NCBI RefSeq assembly: GCF_009728485.1
Contig: NZ_VVIQ01000002.1
Coordinates: 331,235 to 395,234, forward strand
Origin: Prevotella vespertina
Lineage (GTDB): Bacteria > Bacteroidota > Bacteroidia > Bacteroidales > Bacteroidaceae
DNA: 64,000 bases
Reading direction: 5' to 3'
A program made the translations under genes and the position numbers. The notes under the pieces were generated by a model. The model was not told the origin of the DNA. It searched no databases and saw only the letters and a list, made by a program, of their open reading frames with translations. The stretch's first letter is position 1, and each line of letters starts with the position of its first letter. Below, piece after piece: positions 17,817-26,838 of this stretch.

Positions 17817-18080
17817 TTGTTTGATAAACTAAGAACTGTCGAGAATAAACTCGACCAGCTACTTGTCCTGCAAGAGCAATCCGTCGATACAACTGTCCGT
17901 CCACCTTTGAAACCGGAATATCTGGATATCATAGATGTTTCTAGAATCTTGAAAGTTGAGCAAAAGACTATCTATAACTGGGTTTGGGCGGGTAAGATCC
18001 CATTTCTCAAAGCTAATGGTAGGCTGCTATTTCTTCGTGAAGAGATTGATAGTATACTGCGTAAGCGAGAGTGTAGGTAA
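17817..18080 (+). CDS. Excisionase-like helix-turn-helix protein
   Basis: A protein of 87 residues starting at TTG 17817; the preceding in-frame codon is a stop, so the start is fixed unless there is a frameshift. After a short coiled N-terminus ([18 protein letters not shown]) comes a MerR/excisionase-type DNA-binding domain: [20 protein letters not shown] followed by [24 protein letters not shown]. Such proteins are recombination directionality factors or small regulators in Bacteroidales mobile elements. It lies between the invertase pair and the AbiE operon and could serve either. Confidence 0.65.
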   Translation: MFDKLRTVENKLDQLLVLQEQSVDTTVRPPLKPEYLDIIDVSRILKVEQKTIYNWVWAGKIPFLKANGRLLFLREEIDSILRKRECR

Positions 18081-18117
18081 ATTCTCTCAAAAATTAGATT
18101 CTTTCAATATTCTTCTA

Positions 18118-18214
18118 TTGTTCACTATTATTGAACAAAATTAATTTATTGAACAAAATATTTGGTGTCTTCGTGTTTGTTCATTATCTTTGCAGTGTTC
18201 AATATTGTTGAACA
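18118..18214 (+). promoter_or_regulatory. Operator cluster of TTGTTCA/TGAACAA boxes
   Basis: An inverted pair TTGTTCA (18118-18124) and TTGAACAA (18131-18138), a further TTGAACAA (from 18149), a TTTGTTCA (from 18176) between the -33 and -7 boxes, and a palindrome TGTTCAATATTGTTGAACA (18196-18214) over the expected start site. This is a typical autorepression layout. The likely binder is the AbiEi-like protein or the excisionase-like protein just upstream. Confidence 0.6.
18161..18192 (+). promoter_or_regulatory. Promoter of the AbiE-PP2C operon
   Basis: TTTG (18161-18164), 20 bases, TATCTTTG (18185-18192). The start codon at 18236 gives a leader of about 37 nt. The promoter is embedded in the TTGTTCA boxes. 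Confidence 0.7.
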
Positions 18215-18235
18215 AGTAATAAAGAATGAACAAGT

Positions 18236-19240
18236 ATGGGAGAAGTACATATTATAGAACAGGCAGTAAGTGCAATGAAGCAACAATGGGGAGAAAGTGG
18301 ACTCAATATCACCTATGATTTAACTCCACAAAGTAATCCTATACTTAAGGGACGAGTTAACATTATAGGAATAGACTTTCCTTGTCTTGTAGAAAACGAG
18401 GTGAATAGTATCAACATTGGCCGCATTCAGGATTTGATAAAGGGGTGTGCTGAACTACAAAAGATACCTATTTTGCTTATAGCACGATATGTTCAACCAG
18501 GTGTTTATAACATTTTACGAACGGCAGGCATTAATTTTGTAGACACTGTTGGTAACTATCAAATCCTATATACAAAAGGTAAGAAGCTGATTTTTCAACT
18601 TTCTCACACAGGTGAAAAAGCACCTATAGCGCTTAACAAGGCTTATCCAATCTTTCAAGAAGCGGGCTTAAAAGTCATTTTTTATTTGTTGCAAGATGTA
18701 AACAATGTGGGTAAAACTTTTAGGGAAATCAAAGAACAGTGCGATGTTTCGTTAGGTACTATAAAAAATGTACTTGATGAATTAGAAGCTCGAAAGTTTG
18801 TATTGACTGCTAAAAGAAAGCGTATACTGAAAGACAAACGCAGGTTGCTTGATCTATGGGTGGAAAACTATCATCATGTTCTTAAGCCAAAACTTTTGGT
18901 GAAGCATTTTGCCTTTCGAGATGAACAGTCTAAAGCACAATGGGATAAAATAGTGTTGCCCGAAGGAATATGCTGGGGTGGAGAATGTGCTGCTTATCAA
19001 GTAAACGGATATTTAACTCCACAAAAGTTTGAAATATATACCGATGTAGCTTGGGGTAATCTGATGAAAACAGGTGCCATGCGTGCTACAGAAGGAGAAA
19101 TTACAATGTATCAGAAGTTTTGGAAAGGCAGTACAATGCCAATAATTCTTATTTATGCAGACTTATTAGGTGATGGCAATAGTCGTTCGATAGAAGCTGC
19201 AAACAAAATATTGAATGATGAGCTTTCAAATTTCAAGTAA
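18236..19240 (+). CDS. Type IV toxin-antitoxin AbiEi-like antitoxin/repressor
   Basis: A protein of 334 residues. A winged-helix segment lies at about 155-195 (GKTFREIKEQCDVSLGTIKN, VLDELEARKFV), after an N-terminal domain that resembles a nuclease-fold scaffold (IGIDFPCLVE, IPILLIARYV). It is paired with an AbiEii nucleotidyltransferase, which supports the family call. In the AbiE system the first protein represses the operon and counters the toxin without binding it. Here the antitoxin is larger than streptococcal AbiEi and its helix-turn-helix is central rather than N-terminal, as in a Bacteroidetes subgroup. The reading frame overlaps the next gene by 26 bases. Confidence 0.78.
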   Translation: MGEVHIIEQAVSAMKQQWGESGLNITYDLTPQSNPILKGRVNIIGIDFPCLVENEVNSINIGRIQDLIKGCAELQKIPILLIARYVQPGVYNILRTAGINFVDTVGNYQILYTKGKKLIFQLSHTGEKAPIALNKAYPIFQEAGLKVIFYLLQDVNNVGKTFREIKEQCDVSLGTIKNVLDELEARKFVLTAKRKRILKDKRRLLDLWVENYHHVLKPKLLVKHFAFRDEQSKAQWDKIVLPEGICWGGECAAYQVNGYLTPQKFEIYTDVAWGNLMKTGAMRATEGEITMYQKFWKGSTMPIILIYADLLGDGNSRSIEAANKILNDELSNFK

Positions 19241-20057
19241 TAAGATAGACAATCCACTTTTGGTTGAACTATTAAGAACCGCCAGCGAATGTTTTAAAGA
19301 GGTAGGACAAGACTTCTTTGTTATTGGTGCAACTGCACGTGATATACTGATACAGCAATTAGTAGGCATAAGCTCTGGTCGAAAAACGAGAGATTTAGAT
19401 TTAGCTATTGCTATTCCTAATTGGGAAGCCTTTGACGAAATAAAGCAGATGCTTTTGGCGCATGGTTTCACTAAGGATGAGAAAATGTATCAACGCTTCT
19501 ATTATGGGGTTTATGAAATGGATATTGTTCCTTACGGAGATGTTGCAAAAGAAGATGGATATATTTATTGGCCACCAGAAGAAGATATTGCCATGTCTGT
19601 AAAAGGTTATGAGGAAGTACTAAAAGATGCTATAACCATAAGTATTGATAATGAATTTGACATCAAGCTAGCATCACTTCACGGACTTTTTATCCTAAAA
19701 TTTAATGCTTGGTTAGATCGTAACCTGCAAACAAATAAAGATGCTGATGATATGGGGTTTATCATTGAGAACTACTTCATAGCCAACTTAAATAGGAGTG
19801 TGTACCAAGAAGTTTTTGAATGGGACGATTTTGATGAGTTTATTGTCGGTGCATATTGGCTTGCCAATGACATTGTAGGTTTTCTCCCCATAAAGTATTT
19901 ATCCTATTATGAAAAATGCCTACAAAAGGAAATCGCAAAAGAAGAGGATAGTAGGCTTCTTCAACAAATACTGGACAGTAACTCAGTTCTTCAGTATGAG
20001 CAAGTTTTATATGCATTCCAAAAAATGATAGAAGTTTTTAATAAGTTTACCCGATGA
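19215..20057 (+). CDS. AbiEii-like nucleotidyltransferase toxin
   Basis: A protein of 280 residues (start M1 or M2). The nucleotidyltransferase signature is FFVIGATARDIL (from about 34) and TRDLDLAIAI with Asp60 and Asp62, the metal-binding DxD of AbiEii/MenT-type enzymes. A third acidic residue may lie in MDIVPYGD (near 100). Known AbiEii toxins add nucleotides to tRNA acceptor ends or other targets and stop growth during phage infection. Substrate here is unknown. The gene overlaps both neighbours, showing strict co-translation with the antitoxin and the phosphatase. Confidence 0.82.
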   Translation: MMSFQISSNKIDNPLLVELLRTASECFKEVGQDFFVIGATARDILIQQLVGISSGRKTRDLDLAIAIPNWEAFDEIKQMLLAHGFTKDEKMYQRFYYGVYEMDIVPYGDVAKEDGYIYWPPEEDIAMSVKGYEEVLKDAITISIDNEFDIKLASLHGLFILKFNAWLDRNLQTNKDADDMGFIIENYFIANLNRSVYQEVFEWDDFDEFIVGAYWLANDIVGFLPIKYLSYYEKCLQKEIAKEEDSRLLQQILDSNSVLQYEQVLYAFQKMIEVFNKFTR

Positions 20058-20680
20058 AAATATGTATTGCTTTTCAAAGCATAGCTGCTAACGAAATGAA
20101 TGGAGACTTTATTCTTCAGAAGAAAATAGCAGGCGGAACTTTGGTTTTACTTGCTGATGGTATGGGAGGATTAGATTTTCCTGAACAGGCATCGAAAATC
20201 GTTTGTGAAGCAATCCTTGATTACTTTGAAAGTTACAATGCGTCTGATCCCTCAAAGATTATTCAAGAGAGCTTAGAATATGCCGATAAAACCTTAGGCA
20301 AGGCATGCTACCAAAGAAAGTGTAAGATGGGTACTGCCCTCACGCTTGTGTATCTGACGGATAGCTTTCTCTATTATACTTCATTGGGGGATGTTCGTCT
20401 ATATCATGAACACATTAATGGGACAATCACACTGCTGACGTCCGATGATGTAATCAACATTGGAGGTGAGAGTTACCTTACGGTCTGTATTAATGGAAGA
20501 GGGTACAGAACTCCAATAGAAGTATATCAAATGTCAGTACAAACAGGAGATCGCTTCATACTTTGTAGCGATGGCTTTTACAAACAATATGATGTAAGTG
20601 AGTACTTGCAACAGAGAACTTCACCACCTTTACAATGCACGGAAGATGACTGTTCTGTGGTTGATATTAATATAAAATAA
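20054..20680 (+). CDS. PP2C-family serine/threonine phosphatase in the AbiE operon
   Basis: A compact protein of 208 residues. The PP2C metal-site motifs are present in order: LLADGMGG (near 33), MGTALTLVYL (near 95), LGDVRLY, ILCSDGFY (near 170) and TEDDCSVVDI near the C-terminus. Its start overlaps the AbiEii stop by four bases (ATGA). No kinase gene is nearby. A phosphatase is not part of the classical AbiE pair, so it could reset a phosphorylated toxin, antitoxin or host factor, or act as a sensor. This role is inference. It is shorter than typical stand-alone PP2C proteins (about 240-260 residues). Confidence 0.85.
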   Translation: MKICIAFQSIAANEMNGDFILQKKIAGGTLVLLADGMGGLDFPEQASKIVCEAILDYFESYNASDPSKIIQESLEYADKTLGKACYQRKCKMGTALTLVYLTDSFLYYTSLGDVRLYHEHINGTITLLTSDDVINIGGESYLTVCINGRGYRTPIEVYQMSVQTGDRFILCSDGFYKQYDVSEYLQQRTSPPLQCTEDDCSVVDINIK

Positions 20681-20742
20681 AATGTTAGATTTCGACAGCA
20701 ATATATATACTACCGAAATCTAATCTTCTATATATTGGAGAA

Positions 20743-21768
20743 TTAGTGCCTCCATTTTGGACGAAAACCTTGTGAACGACCATCCTCACTGTCTTCATGT
20801 ATCTTAGATTGTTTATTATTTATTTGGTTAGGTAGTCCACTTATGGATATGGAATTGTCTTGTTCTATATCTCCTTTTGCCTCTTTATTGGTAGAAATTG
20901 TCAATGCAATCTTTCTGTCCAATTCTGCAGCTTCACTTTTAAGTGAGCGAAGCTCGTCCTCTTTTTTCCAAGAACTGTTGGCAATGTTGGTGTAAACATC
21001 TTTATTGGCTACAACCTTTGCCATTTCCTTCTCATGCGACTCTATTACCTTTGGAATACGCTCCAAGGCATTAACGAAGTTCTGACACGCAAGTTTCGGG
21101 TCTGTTGCCAACTTGCCATTATTGTAAGTGTAGTAGATTGACTCCTGTCCTTTCACAAAAAAGCGATTCACCGAACAGTCAAACAAGTCTTTTGAAGTGC
21201 TCTCTGTCTTGACCATGATGGAAAACCCATAAATCTCACCGATTTTGTTGTACTCGCCTTTGGTGCGTGCTTTTTCGTCTATCTCCTGCAGACGGGCAGC
21301 AATGGCCTTGATATCGGTGCTGTCTTCTACACCTTTGATTGTCAGTTTATTTATAGGTGTACCTTCATCATCACGCTCCACACGCTGCTCAAATAGAGTG
21401 AGGTCAGATTGTGCCTCCTTGATTTTGTCCGTATGGAAGGATACAGAACTTTCAATCTCTGCCAACTTCCCCGTTGCGGCATCACGCTCACGGAGAAAGT
21501 TCTTACGTTCTGATTCCAAGGTGGTAATCTTCTTATCCAATCTTGCTTTCTCTAAAAGGTCGGTATTACCCGAAAGCACTGCTACGTATTCTCAGAAGTT
21601 CATGCCGCTGTCCTCATCCATCGATCCCTCATCAATGGTACGACTGCCAAGCGTATTCGTCTTCAGCTGATTGATGAACAGCTGCTTGTTGTGTAGCAGG
21701 TTAAACTTATAATTGTCCAGCGACCGCTCTACGGGGTAGAAATAAAGTCGTCCTACATACCATATTCT
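20743..21768 (-). pseudogene. C-terminal fragment of conjugative-element methylase/helicase, with internal stop
   Basis: The 3' end is an open frame of 278 codons (20743-21579). The same frame continues upstream through VGRLYFYPVERSLDNYKF and MDEDSGMNF, interrupted by one TGA at 21597-21599 just before EYVAVLSGN. Homology-like coding stops near 21768, so the gene lacks its whole N-terminal methylase/helicase part. The coiled-coil region (KITTLESERKNFLRERD) and the FNLLHNKQLFINQLKTNTLG block are typical of the roughly 2000-residue SNF2/N6-methylase proteins of Bacteroidales conjugative transposons. It is a dead remnant. Confidence 0.75.
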
Positions 21769-21801
21769 TAAATAAAAAGGATGCGTTAAGGATTTTTCTT
21801 T

Positions 21802-22629
21802 CTAAAGCAAAGAACTCAACTCATCCATCGAACAACCTGCATTCATAAAAATATTAAAGACATAATCCCAGTCACTACTATCCGTATTTACAGCAAACCA
21901 AAAACAACTCTTGAATACCAAATGCAGTATACTTCTATCTCCAACCAAAGTAAGCCTTTTTGATATTGAAGTTTCCTCTAAAAGGTGGTTATTCACTCTG
22001 TCTTCTACAAACTTTTCTGTAAAACCTAAGTCAATCGCTATCACGATTAAAGCTTGCATAGCTTTTGCATAGAATGATGTTCCTTTTGCTTTCTGTACAC
22101 AATAACACTGAACATCTAATAATGCAAGTCTACTATCAGAACTAATATTTCTCCAGCGTTCTCCAACTTTAGGTGGATAAGGCTCTTCATCTATATTTCC
22201 AATCCGTAATGAAGAATCAAAATCGTTAGTTTTAAGTTCTTCTTGTTTTTCCACCAGTCTAATATATTTAATGCACTCTGATTCCAGCTTATTTATTTCT
22301 TCTTCAGAATAAACGGCTGTATAAGTTTCATTCTTTTTATAAAAAGCAAGAGGAGATTTATGTACATCAGGCTCAAACATAAAAGTATAACCTTGCGCTT
22401 TAAGTTCGAGCAAAGTCGACATTGGAGTACTATTATAAAAATTTTTTAAGTTAGTCGTACTTTTGAAATATGAACCAACAGGCCACTCTCTTCTCTTTCC
22501 TGTTCCACTTTCAATATATTGATTCTTCTCTGCCAATTCTTTAGATTCTTTCATTAGTTCATTATGCTTATGTGCAATATAAACGAAGAGAATTACAGCT
22601 GCAACTATGATAAAAATTAAATATCCCAT
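21802..22629 (-). CDS. Membrane-anchored hypothetical protein
   Basis: A protein of 275 residues. One N-terminal transmembrane helix (about 3-20, LIFIIVAAVILFVYIA) is followed by a charged linker (KHNELMKESKELAEKNQ) and a soluble part. No conserved catalytic motif is evident to me. The last third (RLALLDVQCYCVQKAKGTSF and SCFWFAVNTDSSDWDYVFNI) is cysteine- and aromatic-rich and mainly helical. AT-rich codon use sets it apart from the core genes of the window. It lies between mobile-element fragments and may be cargo. Function unknown. Confidence 0.55.
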   Translation of the reverse strand: MGYLIFIIVAAVILFVYIAHKHNELMKESKELAEKNQYIESGTGKRREWPVGSYFKSTTNLKNFYNSTPMSTLLELKAQGYTFMFEPDVHKSPLAFYKKNETYTAVYSEEEINKLESECIKYIRLVEKQEELKTNDFDSSLRIGNIDEEPYPPKVGERWRNISSDSRLALLDVQCYCVQKAKGTSFYAKAMQALIVIAIDLGFTEKFVEDRVNNHLLEETSISKRLTLVGDRSILHLVFKSCFWFAVNTDSSDWDYVFNIFMNAGCSMDELSSLL

Positions 22630-22658
22630 TATAATTTGTTTTAAATATATTTTAGTTG

Positions 22659-22919
22659 TTAAAAGTCATTGTCCTTCAAAGCACAATCAAACCTTATATC
22701 TTCACAAATCTGCTCAATTACAGGAGTACACTCATGTTTCAAAGCTAATATATCTGTAACTTCAGGTAAATGTTGATTAAGTTCATGTATGAAGTTATCA
22801 TACTCTCTCATAAGATTGTCTTCCACTAAATGGTAATTATGTGTTATTTCTGCCTGACAAACAGTTTTACAGAAAAGTAAAAGCTGATTACCTGCATGCT
22901 TTCGTGCAGCATCTGGCAA
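22659..22919 (-). CDS. Small hypothetical protein, possibly truncated
   Basis: A predicted helical protein of 86 residues from TTG 22919. The frame stays open upstream (DIAHYLPDAARKH...), so the true start may be further up or lost at the junction with the traN fragment near 22980. No family recognised. It ends 29 bases before the next gene, which points to one transcript. Confidence 0.35.
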   Translation of the reverse strand: MPDAARKHAGNQLLLFCKTVCQAEITHNYHLVEDNLMREYDNFIHELNQHLPEVTDILALKHECTPVIEQICEDIRFDCALKDNDF

Positions 22920-22980
22920 ATAATGAGCAATATCCGATATAATAAAAAAAGCAACAAATTTGATGTATTATTGAGTAAAT

Positions 22981-23586
22981 GTGCAATGGCTGTATACCTT
23001 TTTATCAATCCTATCAAGAGTTCATGACGATTTCCGTATTATGATACAAATCTTACTATTAACTATTAACAAGATTAAAGCATTTAAACTTGGTAAAGAG
23101 TCGCCCGTATTAGTAAAGCTGATGATGCAGACCATCTATCAGAATGACAGACGCAGCATTAAGCACATCGGTACACAGCAGTTCGGTATGAAGTTCCTGC
23201 TTCGTGTTCTGTACGCCCATAACGGTTTGCTGTTTTTCTACATTCGTATGGAAAACGGCACGAATATGCCGTACTCAGTGGACTTTATCACGTTTAAGGT
23301 GGTGGATAAGAAGATGGCAAAGCGCACTGCTATACAAGAGCAGGTATTGCAGCCGCTTCGTGCCTATCATCAGGTGATGCAAGTGTGGGGTATGAACAGT
23401 GAACATGCAGTGTTTGCGCTCGAGCAGTTTTCTCTTGCAGAAGACAAGCAGCTTGAAGTGACGCTCTATGAAAGAAATGGCGGTCGTACGCTGACTTTTC
23501 ATGTAACGGCAGAAGACCTGCAGCTGGCAAAGAACTGCGTACACCTATGGCTTGTAAAACCTTGGCTTCATCTTCACGTTTGCTAA
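22981..23586 (+). pseudogene. traN: traN fragment of a conjugative transposon
   Basis: From about 23070 the frame encodes the C-terminal half of TraN (DUF4138): VKLMMQTIYQNDRRSIKHIG, SVDFITFKVVDKKMAKRTAI and LEVTLYERNGGRTLTFHV. The real TraN is over 300 residues and has a signal peptide and N-terminal domain, which are missing here. Homology ends at QLAKN (about 23537). The remaining codons are the antisense of the relaxase start. The first 25 or so codons are unrelated. It is a non-functional insertion between the hypothetical gene and the truncated relaxase, on the opposite strand. Confidence 0.8.
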
Positions 23587-23641
23587 GCATATAATTGACA
23601 ACTCCACTGAAGTTTGTTCCTTTGATAATTTTTGCAATCAT
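23537..23641 (-). pseudogene. Relaxase truncated to its first ~34 codons
   Basis: MIAKIIKGTNFSGVVNYMLS and KREDEAKVLQAIGVR are the standard N-terminus of Bacteroidales MobB-type relaxases. The sequence then changes abruptly at about 23540 into the antisense of the traN fragment. All catalytic histidines are lost. The start overlaps the MobC stop (ATGA), the normal mob operon layout, so the truncation happened in place. Confidence 0.8.
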
Positions 23642-23985
23642 GGTTTCAAGCGTTTCATAAGTTCGTGAATAAGTTGTTTCAGAGCTTTCAGATCTTCATT
23701 GAGTGCAGAGATTCCGAAAGCATTGAGTCGATGGGCAATCTGATTAAGATTGTTTGCCATGCCTGACACCGTGCGAATGAGTTGCATCTCTTCGGGTTTG
23801 ATGTGTGCCTTAACTTCTGCTTTTGCAATGAGCCGACGCAGAAACTCGGTACGAGTGATGGAGGCTTCTCTCGCTTTGCCCAACAAAGTATAGTACTCCA
23901 TCGTATTAAGCCGAAGAAGCACTTGATATTTCCGCTTCTCTGATAATGTCTTGGTGGGTCGCCCACCTTTATTCTTCTGTTCCAT
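23638..23985 (-). CDS. mobC: MobC-type plasmid mobilization relaxosome protein
   Basis: I use ATG 23985 (MEQKNKGGRPTKTLSEKR), giving 115 residues; an upstream frame has no support. A ribbon-helix-helix-like N-terminus with the KGGRPTKTLSEKRKYQV opening leads into the MobC domain (ITRTEFLRRLIAKAEVKAHI; MANNLNQIAHRLNAFG). It would help the relaxase at oriT. Its relaxase partner is destroyed, so the system can no longer transfer on its own, although the MobC reading frame is intact. Confidence 0.8.
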   Translation of the reverse strand: MEQKNKGGRPTKTLSEKRKYQVLLRLNTMEYYTLLGKAREASITRTEFLRRLIAKAEVKAHIKPEEMQLIRTVSGMANNLNQIAHRLNAFGISALNEDLKALKQLIHELMKRLKP

Positions 23986-24087
23986 ATTTTTATTTTTTGA
24001 TGAGACCAACGGGATTTTTACCTCCCAATGGTGGGAGCAAGTAGGTTTTGAGATACTCAAAACACAAACTTGCTTCCCAGATAAACT

Positions 24088-24979
24088 CTATCTTCTGATA
24101 CCACGCTTCGTGGTCGGTAATAATGTCAGCTTCTTTTTGATTTTGGATTGAGCAACGAGCCATTCGTTGAGGTCTTTATACTCTTGGTAGCGTACAGAAC
24201 CGTCTATAATGTGTGGACAAAACTGCTTCAAAATTTCAAACGATTTTCGCCCCGCATCGTCACTGTCCAGAAAACTCTCCACTTGTTTGTAGCCTTTTAT
24301 CTTCTCTTGAATATGTGGCAAAAGAGCCAGAGAATTGAGAACAATAGCATCACAAGTTGAGGATGAATTTAGTGTTTGCCACGAGAGAAAATCCATGAAG
24401 CCCTCAAAGATTTGCAAATGGTTTGTACCCTTACTGACAGTTGTAATGGCTTTCGGAGCTATACAACCTTTTAAAATAAGGACTACGGATTTCCCATCCG
24501 CCAGCATCGTTTGCAAAGCCAATAGCATAGTATGTCCGATTGGTATTATTGTATCGAATTTCAGAACAGAATCTATTGGCGATGCTGAGAGGTATTCCTC
24601 GTTCTGCGATGTAACGTAACAAATAAGGATTGGTAAGCGATTGCACAGATATGATTTCTAATTTGTGCTTAGAGGCTTTTCTTTCACCGCCAAAAGAAAA
24701 ATCTTGTTGCACTATTTGTTTTGAACTGGTTAGAAGTTCAATGGCTTCGTTCATGGTACAATGCTGTAAAATACATACAAGGTCTATAATATCTCCATGT
24801 TCGCCAGTTCCGAAGTCATACCATTGGTTGCGCTCTGTATTTACTTTGAATGATGGCGTACCTTCGTTGCGTAGCGGAGAGCAGTACCAATAGTGAATGC
24901 CTTGTACTCGCGTAGGGGTATAGCACTGCTGTTGCAAATAATCTGTAATTGGGATTTGCTTGATATGTTGTATATCCAT
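24088..24979 (-). pseudogene. Toprim/CHC2-type primase with one frameshift
   Basis: The first part (from ATG 24979, MDIQHIKQIPITDYLQQQ) carries the zinc-binding CHC2-like region (YWYCSPLRNEGTPSFKV) and runs to SPYFK. The second part, in another frame, continues with GCIAPKAITTVSKG and the toprim motifs FEGFMDFLSW and ESFLDSDDAGRKSF. The frames meet in the run TTTTAAAA (24469-24476 on the plus strand); one base fewer would restore a single protein of about 300 residues. This is either a real mutation or a homopolymer read error. Such primases accompany RepA-like ATPases in Bacteroidales mobilizable elements. Confidence 0.8.
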
Positions 24980-25049
24980 TGTGATTTTGTTTTGATGTTT
25001 GAAATGAATGATGGTCAACCTTTTTCTTTTGGAGGCTGGTTGATTTTTG

Positions 25050-25157
25050 TTTGGTCAGTTGGTCGTACACTATAGGCACCCTTTTGCGACCGACCAAACT
25101 TGTTTCTCTTTGGTCGGGTTGGTTCAGGTATATATAGCCTGCGTCCGACCGACCAAA
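25050..25157. repeat. Iteron-like GACCGACCAAA repeats between ATPase and primase genes
   Basis: GACCGACCAAA occurs at 25088-25098 and 25147-25157. Inverted variants TTTGGTCAGTTGGTCG (25050-25065) and TTTGGTCGGGTTGG (25109-25122) are interspersed. Short repeats beside a RepA-like helicase and a primase gene look like a replication origin or a binding site for the ATPase. Confidence 0.5.
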
Positions 25158-25161
25158 GGTT

Positions 25162-26211
25162 TTAGGGCTGATAATCTTTGTTGAGCCGATATTTCCCTCG
25201 CTCTTCTTTTATCAGCAAACCTTTGTTGAGCAGAAATAGCAGAAGTTCTTTGAGTTTAGTTTGCCCATACGCTTGTCCTACAACCTCTGCATAAGCCTTT
25301 TTGAGTGCTGCAATGATTTCTCCATAGGACAAGACTTCACTTGTAACAAAGGTTTGCTTCAAAGCGTTTCTATGTTCCGTGTCGCTTAGTTCATGATAGG
25401 AATAGCGGTGAGACTTGCACTCATTGTCCGAATACGAGTGGTCTATTTCGGGAACACACATCCCATCTTCCATTTCCTTGAGCTGAAAAGCAAATTTGTC
25501 AAAAGGCTTGGAACGAATAATGGCAGGAGCAACGATGCTTCGCTCGGGCAGCGTGTTGTCCTTTGTGACTTGTAGGACAGTTTCTGCCTTGTTGTTAAGT
25601 TCGGTGCCAATATGTCCTCGTGCATTGTCGTCGCCTTTGTTGAGGTGAAGCACGGTTTGAATGTGGATGTTTTGCTCGCTCGTCCACTGCATCAGGTCAC
25701 CCACCAATTTAGTCGCCTCCGTTGAGTTATTGATATCAAGCATTAAATCACGAATACCGTCAATGACCACCAAGCCCACGTTGGGTGTATGGTAGATGGC
25801 GTAGCGGATTATTTCTCTGCGCTCATTTGGGTCGGCAATGGCTCTGAGGTGGCTGAACTTCAAATGCTCTGGCTCTCTATCAGTCGGCAATCCTGCCAAT
25901 CGCAGAATGCGTTGCATCACGAGTTGGCAATGATAAGGGCTTTGCTCAGTGTCAATGTAGAGGATAGTGCGCTTGCTCTCGGGAAATGACGCCCGATACT
26001 CCAGAACTTGCCCATTGACAAGGGCTGCTGCAACGATGGCACTCACATTGAAAGTTTTCTTTGCTTTGGCTTTACCTGTTAACACACTGAAGTTGCCCAA
26101 TGTGCCAATTATGGCTTCACCTGCTTGCAGTACAACTGGAGGAAGCGCAAACTCGTCCGTAACATGGATAAGCGATGCTTGCCAAATGTTTTCATAGTTA
26201 GTTGTATTCAT
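25162..26211 (-). CDS. RepA-like AAA ATPase/helicase of mobilizable element
   Basis: I start at ATG 26211 (MNTTNYENIW), 349 residues, overlapping the DUF3853 stop. The RecA-like fold has a P-loop variant LTGKAKAKKT near residue 48, RTILYIDTEQSPYHC near 88, and a Walker B region VGLVVIDGIRDLMLDIN near 145. HLNKGDDNARGHIGTEL (near 188) is typical of the RepA hexameric helicase family. The C-terminus is a winged-helix-like segment (LLFLLNKGLLIKEERGKYRL). It probably unwinds the element's origin together with the adjacent primase. The gene appears intact even though its neighbours are broken. Confidence 0.8.
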   Translation of the reverse strand: MNTTNYENIWQASLIHVTDEFALPPVVLQAGEAIIGTLGNFSVLTGKAKAKKTFNVSAIVAAALVNGQVLEYRASFPESKRTILYIDTEQSPYHCQLVMQRILRLAGLPTDREPEHLKFSHLRAIADPNERREIIRYAIYHTPNVGLVVIDGIRDLMLDINNSTEATKLVGDLMQWTSEQNIHIQTVLHLNKGDDNARGHIGTELNNKAETVLQVTKDNTLPERSIVAPAIIRSKPFDKFAFQLKEMEDGMCVPEIDHSYSDNECKSHRYSYHELSDTEHRNALKQTFVTSEVLSYGEIIAALKKAYAEVVGQAYGQTKLKELLLFLLNKGLLIKEERGKYRLNKDYQP

Positions 26212-26519
26212 CCTCGCCCTCCCGTCTTTCGTCCTGCCAGTTCCAGCGCAAGGTCGGCATCCACAATAATCTTGCGACCGATTTGTGTAATGGCACGATT
26301 GATTTTGCCACTCTGTTTGATACGGTTGGCTGTGGGCAAGCTGCATCCAAAAAGACATGCTATACCAGCCAATCCATACACATATCGTTTTTCTTCTTTG
26401 GAGGAAGAAGCCTTTGTTAATTCCCTGCTCGTGGATATATTACCGTGTTGTGCAAGGAAAAGCAATTCTTCACCAGTCATCTGCCAAACAGGCTTGTCTC
26501 GTAATTCATTTATCGTCAT
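26208..26519 (-). CDS. DUF3853 family DNA-binding protein
   Basis: A protein of 103 residues. The core YVYGLAGIACLFGCSLPTAN followed by RIKQSGKINRAITQIGRKI is a helix-turn-helix of the excisionase type seen in DUF3853 proteins, which head the replication/mobilization operon of many Bacteroidales elements. It probably regulates the operon or acts in excision. Its stop overlaps the ATPase start. Confidence 0.8.
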   Translation of the reverse strand: MTINELRDKPVWQMTGEELLFLAQHGNISTSRELTKASSSKEEKRYVYGLAGIACLFGCSLPTANRIKQSGKINRAITQIGRKIIVDADLALELAGRKTGGRG

Positions 26520-26838
26520 AATTCAATTGTTTTGAAATGAATAACTCACCCTTGCGCATAGGACATTCAGTCAGCTCTGAAAGTACAAAAGTAGAGGGCT
26601 TTTGATGTTATTCCAAGAGACTGGGATATAGCGGGAAGTATAGGAAAATGTAAGGAAATCAACAACTATCAAAAACGCTCAATACATACTCAAAAAGTGG
26701 ATGGTTTCGGACAAAGGCATATTCATTTCCAATCATCATTAACTACTTAATAAATTACTTTTGGGTCTTCACACAAGAAAAAATCATTTGAATTGCATTA
26801 AAGCTCTATTTTTCTTCGTTTTATTCATTATAAGTTCA

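Noticed and set aside
24469..24476. Programmed frameshifting in the primase
   Set aside because: The run does not form a usable -1 slippery heptamer in the zero frame, and the needed shift is +1. An indel is simpler.
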